64,000 nt of DNA from an uncultured Prevotella sp. Lineage in GTDB: Bacteria > Bacteroidota > Bacteroidia > Bacteroidales > Bacteroidaceae. The position numbers and the translations under genes were made by a program. This document shows positions 52,971 through 60,513 of this stretch, in pieces. Numbering within the stretch: position 1 is the first letter of the stretch; every line of letters starts with the position of its first letter. The notes below the pieces were generated by a model. It saw only the letters and a program-made list of their open reading frames with translations. It had not been told where the DNA came from and ran no database searches. Location of the stretch: positions 62,001 through 126,000 of the forward strand of contig OMXE01000002.1 in NCBI GenBank assembly GCA_900314935.1, read 5' to 3'.

Positions 52971-53006
52971 CGGTGGCACGGGGGCGCGTGGGCGCGGTGG
53001 CGCGAG
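52971..53006. repeat. Octanucleotide array, inverted orientation
   Basis: Units GTGGCACG, GGGGCGCG, TGGGCGCG, GTGGCGCG; the complement of CGCGCCAC-type units. It pairs with the array at 53063-53098. Confidence 0.85.
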
Positions 53007-53062
53007 AATACCTCAGAGATATAGTATTCATATACATAACCATTTGCGCATAGTGCATATCT

Positions 53063-53098
53063 CGCGCCACCGTACCACCGCGCCACCGCGCCACCGAG
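53063..53098. repeat. Octanucleotide array CGCGCCAC x4
   Basis: Units CGCGCCAC, CGTACCAC, CGCGCCAC, CGCGCCAC, then CGAG; inverted copy of 52971-53006 across a 56-base loop, and homologous to the array at 30949. Confidence 0.85.
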
Positions 53099-53112
53099 AA
53101 ATATCGCACCAA

Positions 53113-53140
53113 CAAAAAAAGGGCGGGAAAAATCCCGCCC
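53113..53140 (-). terminator. Terminator of EF-G2 gene
   Basis: Minus strand GGGCGGGA pairs with TCCCGCCC around AAAA/TTTT, followed by a run of seven T. Confidence 0.9.
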
Positions 53141-53159
53141 CATGAAAGATCAATCGAAC

Positions 53160-55319
53160 TTAATCTTCGTCCTTCATCTCTTCCTCATGCTGCTTGATCA
53201 GTGCCTGCTGGATATCGTTCGGCACGAGCTCATAGCTTGAGAAGCTCGTTGTGAACGAAGCGCGGCCACCGGTCAGCGAGCTGAGTGCGATGGAATAGCT
53301 GGCCAGCTCCTTCAGAGGAATCTTGGCAGACAGTTTCTGATAGCCAGCCTCTGAGTCCATACCCATGATGATGGCGCGGCGACCCTGGAGGTCACTCATC
53401 ACGTCACCCATGTAATCAGCGGGTACGAGTACTTCGAGGTCGTAGATAGGCTCCAGCACCTTTGGTCCTGCCTCCTTGAAGGCTGCGGAGAAGGCGTTAC
53501 GAGCAGCGAGCATGAACGAGAGCTCATTAGAGTCAACCGGGTGCATCTTACCGTCGTAGACGATTACGCGGACATCACGGGCATACGAACCGGTGAGCGG
53601 TCCCTGCTCCATTCTCTCCATCACACCCTTCAGGATAGCAGGCATGAAACGCACGTCGATAGCACCACCCACAACGGAGTTGATGAAGACGAGCTTTCCG
53701 CCCCACTCCAGGTCGATCTCTTCCTTGCCCTTGATATTCATCTTGAACTCCTGACCGTTGATCTTGAACGATGTAGGATCAGGCATTCCTTCTGAATACG
53801 GCTCAACGATCAGGTGAACCTCACCGAACTGTCCTGCACCACCCGACTGCTTCTTGTGACGGTAGTCGGCGCGTGCCATCTTCGTGATGGTCTCCCGATA
53901 CGGAATCTTCGGCTCCTGGAACTCGATCATGATCTTCTCGTTGTTCTCCATGCGCCACTTCAGTGTACGCAGGTGGAACTCACCCTGTCCGTGAACGATA
54001 ATCTGGCGCAACTCCTTTGACTGCTCAACCACCCAAGTGGGATCCTCCTGTCGCATCTTGGCCAGGGCAGCCATCATCTTCTCCGTCTCAGCCTCGTTCA
54101 CTGCCTTGATGGCACGAGAGAACTTAGAGTTCGGATACTTGATGAAGTCGAACCTGTTGTCGCAATCCTTTCCGTTAAGCGTGTTACCTGTCTTCACGTC
54201 CTTCAGCTTCACGGTACAGCCGATATCACCGGCGTTGAGCTGATCTACCTGAACACGGTTGGCACCTGCACAAGCATACAATGTACCGATGCGCTCCTTC
54301 GAGCCACGGTCGGCATTGGTCAGGTCGTCACCGCTCTTCACAGAACCGCTCATCACCTTGAAGTAAGACACCTCACCGATGTGGGGCTCCACACCAGTCT
54401 TGAAGAAATACAGGGATGCGGGTGCATTCACCTCGGCAGGAACGTCCTTGCCTGCAGCGTTCTGTACCACGGGCATGTCGCTCACGAAAGGAACTACATT
54501 GCCTAGGAATTCCATCAATCGACGGACACCCATGTCGCGACCGGCGCATACACAGAATACGGGGAAGATGGAACGGGTTACAAGACCCTTGCGAATACCT
54601 TCGCGCATCTCATCCTCAGAAAGATCTTCGGTCTCGAAGAACTTCTCCATCAGCGTATCATCACCAGCGGCGGCAGCCTCTACGAGGGCAGCTTTCATCT
54701 CCTTGGCCTTCTCGAGCTCTTCTGCGGGGATATCCTCAATGATAGGAGCTCCACCTTCGGGCTTCCATGAATACTTCTTCATCAGCAGCACGTCGATCAC
54801 GGCATTGAAGCCAGGACCTGTGGCGATAGGATACTGTACGGGCACGCAATTCGGACCATACACCTCCTTCAGCTGATTCAGGATGGAATCGAAGTCGCAG
54901 TTGTCGCGGTCAAGTTGGTTCACAAGGAAGATAACGGGCTTCTTCAGCTTCTCAGTGTTGCGGAATGCATTCATCGTGCCGACCTCTGGTCCGTACTGGC
55001 CATTAACAAGAATGACGGCCTGATCAGTGACGTTCAGGGCGGTGATGGCACCACCTACGAAGTCGTCTGATCCCGGACAGTCGATGATGTTGAGCTTCTT
55101 ACCGTTCCACTCCACATGGAAGACGGTGGAGAACACGCTGTAGCCATACTCCTGTTCCACAGGGAAGTAGTCGCTCACGGTGTTCTTCTGCTCAACTGAG
55201 CCACGGCGCTTGATGATTCCGGCTCCATAAAGTAAACTCTCGGCAAGTGTGGTCTTGCCGCTACCCGCACTGCCAAGCAAGGCAATGTTCTTGATTTCGT
55301 TCGTTTGATATACTTTCAT
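53160..55319 (-). CDS. Elongation factor G2-type translocase (atypical EF-G)
   Basis: 719 residues from MKVYQTNEIKNIALLGSAG; a longer upstream ATG is not needed. Five-domain EF-G architecture. G1 is GSAGSGKT, but G3 reads DCPGSDDF where normal EF-G has DTPGHVDF, so the catalytic histidine is replaced by serine; G4 is NQLD instead of NKxD. This matches the Bacteroides EF-G2 type that I recall being reported to support translocation without GTP hydrolysis during carbon starvation. It acts in the cytosol on ribosomes. The promoter is not clear. Confidence 0.88.
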   Translation of the reverse strand: MKVYQTNEIKNIALLGSAGSGKTTLAESLLYGAGIIKRRGSVEQKNTVSDYFPVEQEYGYSVFSTVFHVEWNGKKLNIIDCPGSDDFVGGAITALNVTDQAVILVNGQYGPEVGTMNAFRNTEKLKKPVIFLVNQLDRDNCDFDSILNQLKEVYGPNCVPVQYPIATGPGFNAVIDVLLMKKYSWKPEGGAPIIEDIPAEELEKAKEMKAALVEAAAAGDDTLMEKFFETEDLSEDEMREGIRKGLVTRSIFPVFCVCAGRDMGVRRLMEFLGNVVPFVSDMPVVQNAAGKDVPAEVNAPASLYFFKTGVEPHIGEVSYFKVMSGSVKSGDDLTNADRGSKERIGTLYACAGANRVQVDQLNAGDIGCTVKLKDVKTGNTLNGKDCDNRFDFIKYPNSKFSRAIKAVNEAETEKMMAALAKMRQEDPTWVVEQSKELRQIIVHGQGEFHLRTLKWRMENNEKIMIEFQEPKIPYRETITKMARADYRHKKQSGGAGQFGEVHLIVEPYSEGMPDPTSFKINGQEFKMNIKGKEEIDLEWGGKLVFINSVVGGAIDVRFMPAILKGVMERMEQGPLTGSYARDVRVIVYDGKMHPVDSNELSFMLAARNAFSAAFKEAGPKVLEPIYDLEVLVPADYMGDVMSDLQGRRAIIMGMDSEAGYQKLSAKIPLKELASYSIALSSLTGGRASFTTSFSSYELVPNDIQQALIKQHEEEMKDED

Positions 55320-55434
55320 ATCTATCAGGTTTTTAGTTGATATTAGACACGTTAATAGGGGGGCTAAGTTACGCATTTTTATGAAAACAACAAAAGAAAA
55401 ACACGAAAAGGTGTGTTTTTTTTAAACTTATTAG

Positions 55435-55442
55435 TAATTTTG
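55435..55442 (+). promoter_or_regulatory. -7 box of hemW
   Basis: TAATTTTG, 17 bases before the hemW ATG. Confidence 0.5.
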
Positions 55443-55459
55443 TTGCCAAATAATAAGAA

Positions 55460-56677
55460 ATGGCAGGTCTCTATATCCATCTTCCTTTTTGCAAAAGCAG
55501 GTGCATCTACTGTGCTTTCTACTCCACCACCCAACATGAGCGGATGGACGACTATGTGACTGCCCTCTGCAAGGAAATGGAACTGAGAAACACTCCACCC
55601 TCCTCCCTCCCCACTCCACATTCCACACTCCACATTCCACATTCCACATTCCACACTCCACACTCCACACTCCACACAATATACCTCGGCGGCGGTACGC
55701 CTTCTCAGCTCCCCCCTGCCCTGCTCCATCGTCTGTTTCATAATATATATAAGGTATATGAGGTGGCGACCGATGCGGAAATCACCATGGAGTGCAACCC
55801 TGATGATATCACGCCCGACTATGCGCAGGTGATTGGCGAGCTGCCCGTAAACAGGGTGAGCATGGGTGCGCAGACCTTCTCGGATGAGCGTCTGCGGTTC
55901 CTGCACCGCAGGCATAACAGCCGTCAGGTAAGGGAGGCGGTTGACCTGCTCCGCCAGAACGGCATACAGAATATCAGTATCGACCTGATGTTCGGTTTCC
56001 CTGGGGAGACGATACAGGATTGGGAGCAGGATATACACGATGCCCTTGCACTGGACGTGGAACACCTGTCGGCCTATTCCCTGATGATTGAGGAAGGAAC
56101 GGAGCTGTATCGGAGGTTCGGGAGTGCGGGGGTACGGGAGTATGAGAACAGTAAAGAGGAGCTGGAGCGGGAGATGTATGAGACACTCATCGACCGACTC
56201 GCTGCCGCGGGGTACGAACACTACGAGATCTCGAACTTCGCCAAGAAGGGATTCCGCTCCCGTCATAACAGCAGCTACTGGAACGACACACCGTATATCG
56301 GCATCGGTGCCGCCGCCCACAGCTACTGTCCGCCTGCGCTCCATCCCCAAGGACTGGGAAAGCGCAGCTGGAACGTGGCGGATATCAAAGCGTATATCGA
56401 GGGAATGAAACAGGGGAAGCGGCTCTTCGAGGAAGAGACCATCGATGCTGACACGCATTACAATGATTTGGTGACCGTTGCCTTGCGCACCCGGGAAGGA
56501 CTGGACCTGTCGGCATTGTCGGAAAAGCACAGGACGTATGCCATTAAAAATGCCCGTCGCTTCATCAACGACGGGCTACTCGAGCTCACTGACAACCGTC
56601 TTCACCTTACCCGGCGCGGACTGTTCGTCAGCGATATGATCATGACGGAACTGATTACTCTTCAACAATCGTCTTGA
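55460..56677 (+). CDS. hemW: Radical SAM protein HemW with heptad-encoded insert
   Basis: Coproporphyrinogen oxidase-like radical SAM protein thought to deliver heme. The 4Fe-4S motif is CKSRCIYC (residues 11-18), then YLGGGTPSQL, ECNPDD, SMGAQTF and DLMFGFPG. Residues 44-72 (PHSTLHIPHSTFHTPHSTLH region) are encoded by twelve 7-bp units, exactly 84 bases, inserted between MELR and TIYLGGG, where other HemW proteins have only a short linker. The end overlaps the convergent LRR gene by 23 bases. Confidence 0.92.
   Translation: MAGLYIHLPFCKSRCIYCAFYSTTQHERMDDYVTALCKEMELRNTPPSSLPTPHSTLHIPHSTFHTPHSTLHTIYLGGGTPSQLPPALLHRLFHNIYKVYEVATDAEITMECNPDDITPDYAQVIGELPVNRVSMGAQTFSDERLRFLHRRHNSRQVREAVDLLRQNGIQNISIDLMFGFPGETIQDWEQDIHDALALDVEHLSAYSLMIEEGTELYRRFGSAGVREYENSKEELEREMYETLIDRLAAAGYEHYEISNFAKKGFRSRHNSSYWNDTPYIGIGAAAHSYCPPALHPQGLGKRSWNVADIKAYIEGMKQGKRLFEEETIDADTHYNDLVTVALRTREGLDLSALSEKHRTYAIKNARRFINDGLLELTDNRLHLTRRGLFVSDMIMTELITLQQSS
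55591..55674. repeat. Heptanucleotide array CACTCCA/CATTCCA x12 inside hemW
   Basis: Twelve contiguous units of seven bases; most are CACTCCA or CATTCCA, with CCCTCCT and CCCTCCC as units 2 and 3. 84 bases keep the reading frame. Confidence 0.92.
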
Positions 56678-57455
56678 ACTTGTTCCATCCATCCACCGAC
56701 TTGAAGTCTTCGGCGGAACCTCTGGGAACAATCACACGGGCGCTATTGAGCACACCCTCTTCGAAGGCCATGCCGATGCTGGCGCGAGTCATGTTGCAAC
56801 GGATGGTCTGCAGCGGACAGCCATAGAAGGAGAAGTCGCTGATGCTCCAGATGCTGGCGGGCAGCGTTACGCTCTTCAAGGTGGAAACACCACGGAAGGC
56901 ACTGGGATAGATCTCGATGACGCCACGGGGCACCTCGTACGACTCCAGTTTCTTGGCCTGCGGACAGCGCACCAAGCGTTCCTTCTCGGAGTTGAACAGA
57001 ATGCCATCTTCAGAGAGGAAGAACGGACTGTTCTTCACCTTGATCTCTGCCAGGTTCGGACAAGAGGAGAAGGCATCGTTGGAGATGGACTGTACGCTGT
57101 TAGGGATTGTGATACTACGGAAAGCGCCGCAACCATAGAAGAACAGGGTTGACAGACGGTTGTCCTCGGTATAGGCACTCTTGTCTTCTTCAAGCGGATA
57201 ATAGCTGTCGCCACCCTTCACGATGGTAGCATCCGACAGGTCGAGCTCAGCCAGCTTGGCCTTACCCATCTCACGGATCACCTTGATATCATTACCATTG
57301 AGCGGACCGGAAACCTTCAGACTGGTTATCGTTGCACGCTCTGCAGCAGAAATCTGGTTTCCCAATGTTCCTGCTGTACTTACTGTCACACTCTTCTGCG
57401 CCCATGCCACCGACAGGGAAAGCAGACAAATCATTGAAAGAAAGATTCTTTTCAT
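56655..57455 (-). CDS. Secreted leucine-rich-repeat (BspA-like) protein
   Basis: Signal peptide (MKRIFLSMICLLSLSVAWAQ). Leucine-rich units of the BspA/LRR_5 type: LAELDLSDATIV, FRSITIPNSVQSISNDAF, LKSVTLPASIWSISDFSF. About 265 residues, short for the family. A surface or periplasmic binding role is inferred. Convergent with hemW. Confidence 0.85.
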   Translation of the reverse strand: MKRIFLSMICLLSLSVAWAQKSVTVSTAGTLGNQISAAERATITSLKVSGPLNGNDIKVIREMGKAKLAELDLSDATIVKGGDSYYPLEEDKSAYTEDNRLSTLFFYGCGAFRSITIPNSVQSISNDAFSSCPNLAEIKVKNSPFFLSEDGILFNSEKERLVRCPQAKKLESYEVPRGVIEIYPSAFRGVSTLKSVTLPASIWSISDFSFYGCPLQTIRCNMTRASIGMAFEEGVLNSARVIVPRGSAEDFKSVDGWNKFKTIVEE

Positions 57456-57489
57456 CGTCAAGTTGAGTTAAATGATTACTATCGGAAGA

Positions 57490-57497
57490 CAAAGATA
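57490..57497 (-). promoter_or_regulatory. -7 box of LRR gene
   Basis: Minus strand TATCTTTG, 35 bases before the start codon. Confidence 0.55.
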
Positions 57498-57581
57498 AAC
57501 AAAAAGACAGATAATTGTTCAAAAATTTACCTTTTATGAATTTTTTACATGTTTTTTTACATTACTTTAAAAAGATATTCG

Positions 57582-57589
57582 TATATTTG
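57582..57589 (+). promoter_or_regulatory. -7 box of lactate permease-family gene
   Basis: TATATTTG, 64 bases before the ATG. Confidence 0.55.
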
Positions 57590-57652
57590 TGCTGTTTTTA
57601 TTTACCTATGAAACTTATATAATAACAAAATTCATAACTAAAAATCGTTTTT

Positions 57653-59257
57653 ATGTCAGCATTAGTATCAGTCATCCCAATTGTACTACTCATCGTATTG
57701 ATGATGGGTTTCAAGGTGTCCGGCTACAAGAGTGCCATCGTGACACTTATCGTTACTATCCTTCTGGCTTTGTTCGCAGCACCTGCCATGGGCATTGTTC
57801 CTGAGAAATTTGCCGAAGCATCCATCTTCGGACTCTCATGGTGGTCGATCGTGGAAGGATTACTGAAGGCCTGTTTCCCGATTATCCTGATTATTATCTG
57901 TGCCATCTTCAGTTACAATATCCTTTGTGAGACCAAGGAGATTGAGACCATCAAGACGCAGTTTATCCAGATGACCTCCGACAAGGGTCTGCTGGTACTG
58001 CTCCTTACCTGGGGTCTGGGAGGTGTGCTCGAAGGTATGGCCGGCTTCGGTACGGCTGTGGCTATCCCAGCCGCCATCCTTATCGGATTAGGTTTCAAAC
58101 CGATGTTCTCGGCTGTGATCTGTTTGATTGCCAACACCGTGGCCGTGGGCTTCGGCGCCGTTGGTCTGCCTGCCACCACACTGGCTAACCAGGTAGCTGC
58201 AGAAGGAGTGGCCTCTCCGGAGATGCTCTGCGAGGTTGCCACCTTCATCATCATCCAGCTCGCGCTGATGTTCTACATCACCCCGTTCCTGATTCTGATG
58301 ATGACCGACCGTAAGAAGATCTTGAAGAATATCTCGCTGGCGTTGTTCGTGGGAACATTCTCCATCATCGTGCAGTTCTGCTGCGCCCACTTCATCGGTC
58401 CGGAGACACCTGCTATCTTAGGTTCCGTGGCTGCCATCATCGCCATGCTGATCTACAATAAGCTGTTCATCCGTGATGAGAATCCTTCCGACGAGGTGAT
58501 TGTGGAGAAGAAGAAGTTCGGTCTGGCCAAGACCCTGAAGGCCTGGAGCGTGTACGGACTCATCATCTTCTTCATCCTTATCTCAAGTAAGATCGTTCCA
58601 GCCATCAATACCGCACTGAACAGTACGCTGGTTACCCAGTTCAGTCTGCCCGTCACAGGTAACGCCTTCAAGTTCGGCTGGCTCTCCAATGCGGGTCTGA
58701 TGATCTTCCTGGGTGCGATGATTGGTGGTTTGATTCAGGGCATGAGCTTCGGCAGACTGTTGAAGCTGCTGGCGAAGACTACCTTGAACCTGCAGAAGAC
58801 CGCTGTCACCATCTGCTGCTTGGTGGCCATGGCCATGCTGATGAACAATACGGGTATGACGAACGATATTGCCAAGGGTCTGGTTGCCCTTACCGGTACC
58901 TTCTTCCCGTTCTTCGCTCCGCTCATCGGTTCTATCGGAACGTTTGTAACTGGTAGTGCCACCAACGCCAACATCCTTTTCGGAAAGCTGCAGGCTACTG
59001 CTGCCAGCGACCTCGGACTGGTGAACCAGAGTACCTTCTTCGGCGTGAGTGGAAACGAGACCAACTGGCTCGCCGCCGCCAACTGCGCAGGTTCTGAAGG
59101 TGGTAAGCTGCTCTCACCACAGAGTATTGCCATTGCTACGGCTGCTTGCGACATGGAAGGACAGGATGGTGATATCATGCGTAAGACCATGCCGTTTGCC
59201 ATCTTCTGGATCCTGATGAACGGTCTGATGGTATTCTTAGGACTGCATGTGTTCTAA
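57653..59257 (+). CDS. L-lactate permease family transporter
   Basis: 534 residues, about 13 membrane segments. GGVLEGMAGFGTAVAIPAAI and the later FVTGSATNANILFGKLQ are signatures of the LctP family (TC 2.A.14), which symports lactate or glycolate with protons. In the Bacteroidota it could also carry other small carboxylates. Monocistronic, with a strong terminator. Confidence 0.88.
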   Translation: MSALVSVIPIVLLIVLMMGFKVSGYKSAIVTLIVTILLALFAAPAMGIVPEKFAEASIFGLSWWSIVEGLLKACFPIILIIICAIFSYNILCETKEIETIKTQFIQMTSDKGLLVLLLTWGLGGVLEGMAGFGTAVAIPAAILIGLGFKPMFSAVICLIANTVAVGFGAVGLPATTLANQVAAEGVASPEMLCEVATFIIIQLALMFYITPFLILMMTDRKKILKNISLALFVGTFSIIVQFCCAHFIGPETPAILGSVAAIIAMLIYNKLFIRDENPSDEVIVEKKKFGLAKTLKAWSVYGLIIFFILISSKIVPAINTALNSTLVTQFSLPVTGNAFKFGWLSNAGLMIFLGAMIGGLIQGMSFGRLLKLLAKTTLNLQKTAVTICCLVAMAMLMNNTGMTNDIAKGLVALTGTFFPFFAPLIGSIGTFVTGSATNANILFGKLQATAASDLGLVNQSTFFGVSGNETNWLAAANCAGSEGGKLLSPQSIAIATAACDMEGQDGDIMRKTMPFAIFWILMNGLMVFLGLHVF

Positions 59258-59279
59258 TAAGTAATGTTCTTTAATAGGA

Positions 59280-59303
59280 AAAGGCGGGATATCCCGCCTT
59301 TTT
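59280..59303. terminator. Bidirectional terminator
   Basis: A perfect palindrome with arms AAAGGCGGGAT / ATCCCGCCTTT, followed by T's. Confidence 0.9.
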
Positions 59304-59307
59304 CTCG

Positions 59308-59475
59308 TTAGAAGTGAATCCTAAAATCAATCCCTACCTGTAAGGGGTTTGCGCGCTGTGCAAAGTAATGTGTGCCACCGGCAGCACTGCTTTGCACAGC
59401 AAATGTATTGTACCTTGTGTCTGTCAGATTACGGCCCCAGAGAGAAACGACAAATCTATGAGGATTGTTATTCGT
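59308..59475 (-). pseudogene. C-terminal remnant of a TonB-dependent receptor
   Basis: The minus-strand frame reads FVVSLWGRNLTDTRYNTFAV ... GIDFRIHF and a stop: the last beta-strands of an outer-membrane receptor, with the typical NLTDxxY and aromatic end. An in-frame stop sits just upstream and the rest of the barrel is absent; the zinc-ribbon lipoprotein gene begins the region instead. Confidence 0.75.
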
Positions 59476-60505
59476 TCATCGCTCCGCAGTTGGGACAACG
59501 ACCTTTCTGACGAATGGGCGTACCGCATTGTCCACAAACATACCGGCAATGCGAACTGTTGTAATAATGCTTCAGCGCACAATAGACATACACCGCCAGG
59601 AGTATATATCCTATATAATATAAGGTGGTAAGACTGAATATGATGTAGTTGATGGCGCATACACCTCCCAAGCCGCAAAGATACAACATGGCATCATTGA
59701 ACGGAAGATGCTGGCGCACCACATCCACGCAGGCCAGTCCTAAGATCAGCATCAGCCATACACAGACCAGGAATACCGTGAGAATCGGGGGAACGCCGAA
59801 GGGGTTCAAGGTTGGATGGAAATAGAACTGCTGCCACACATCAGGAGCGAAAAGCTGAATACTGGCATACAAGGTGGCTGATATGGCCACGGTGAGCGCC
59901 AGCAGTGTGGGATAGATACTGTCGATATCATTGAAATGTACGATCTTGGCATTCTTCCTCCGGATGATATACAGCAGATAAGCCACGGCAATGAAGCTGA
60001 TGACGACCAAGAAGATCAGCAGGTGGGTATCCGAGAAGGTGGAGATAAACTGCGAGATAGGATCGTCGGGCACCACCTTGGGCAGCAGTTCCGACTCATG
60101 TGCCCAGCCGAACGTCATCTGATCGCGTGCCACCTGCACCCACACCGAGTCGATACTGTCGTTGGGCATGATGCGTATGTCGGCCACCACCAGATGGTCG
60201 TGACGATTCACGGGGAAGGTATCGATGGGCATCATACTCACCGCCTCTTCTGGCTGCGAACGCATCAGGTAAAGGGTATCGGCCTTCACCACGAAGTTGA
60301 AGTTCTCCGAGTAATGATGCTTGCGGGCAAAGAGTATAGAATCCTGTCGGCGCGCCATGTCGGCAGAGTCCAACACCTCCTCGGCGCGTAGCACATCGGC
60401 TTCACCCCTACCCTTCCTGTCGTAACAGCCAGACAACATCAGAAGGGAAAGTAGGACCACGGTCCACCATCGTAACGATCTAACAAATGTCATCATATCT
60501 CTCAT
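59468..60505 (-). CDS. Membrane lipoprotein with C-terminal zinc ribbon
   Basis: 345 residues: signal with lipobox LSGC (Cys about 27), a soluble domain (30-150), five or six membrane segments (about 155-310) and a C-terminal zinc ribbon (VCGQCG, CPNCG). A lipoprotein with this topology is unusual; the LSGC cysteine may be a membrane-adjacent residue instead. Function unknown. Its ATG overlaps the U32 peptidase stop (60502-60505). Confidence 0.7.
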   Translation of the reverse strand: MRDMMTFVRSLRWWTVVLLSLLMLSGCYDRKGRGEADVLRAEEVLDSADMARRQDSILFARKHHYSENFNFVVKADTLYLMRSQPEEAVSMMPIDTFPVNRHDHLVVADIRIMPNDSIDSVWVQVARDQMTFGWAHESELLPKVVPDDPISQFISTFSDTHLLIFLVVISFIAVAYLLYIIRRKNAKIVHFNDIDSIYPTLLALTVAISATLYASIQLFAPDVWQQFYFHPTLNPFGVPPILTVFLVCVWLMLILGLACVDVVRQHLPFNDAMLYLCGLGGVCAINYIIFSLTTLYYIGYILLAVYVYCALKHYYNSSHCRYVCGQCGTPIRQKGRCPNCGAMNE

Positions 60506-60513
60506 CTTTCATC
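60500..60513. repeat. Heptanucleotide array TCTCATC/TTTCATC x2
   Basis: Two units straddling the U32 stop codon and the start of the next gene; complementary in type to the AGATGAG array at 60799. Confidence 0.6.

Noticed and set aside
55591..55674. CRISPR-like array
   Set aside because: Period seven, no spacers, inside a gene; the same reasoning excludes the CHAT repeats and the 47.8-kb array.
55379..56530. 383-codon minus-strand frame opposite hemW
   Set aside because: It reads the heptad array as a Cys/Val/Trp/Glu repeat and has no known domain; hemW on the other strand is certain.
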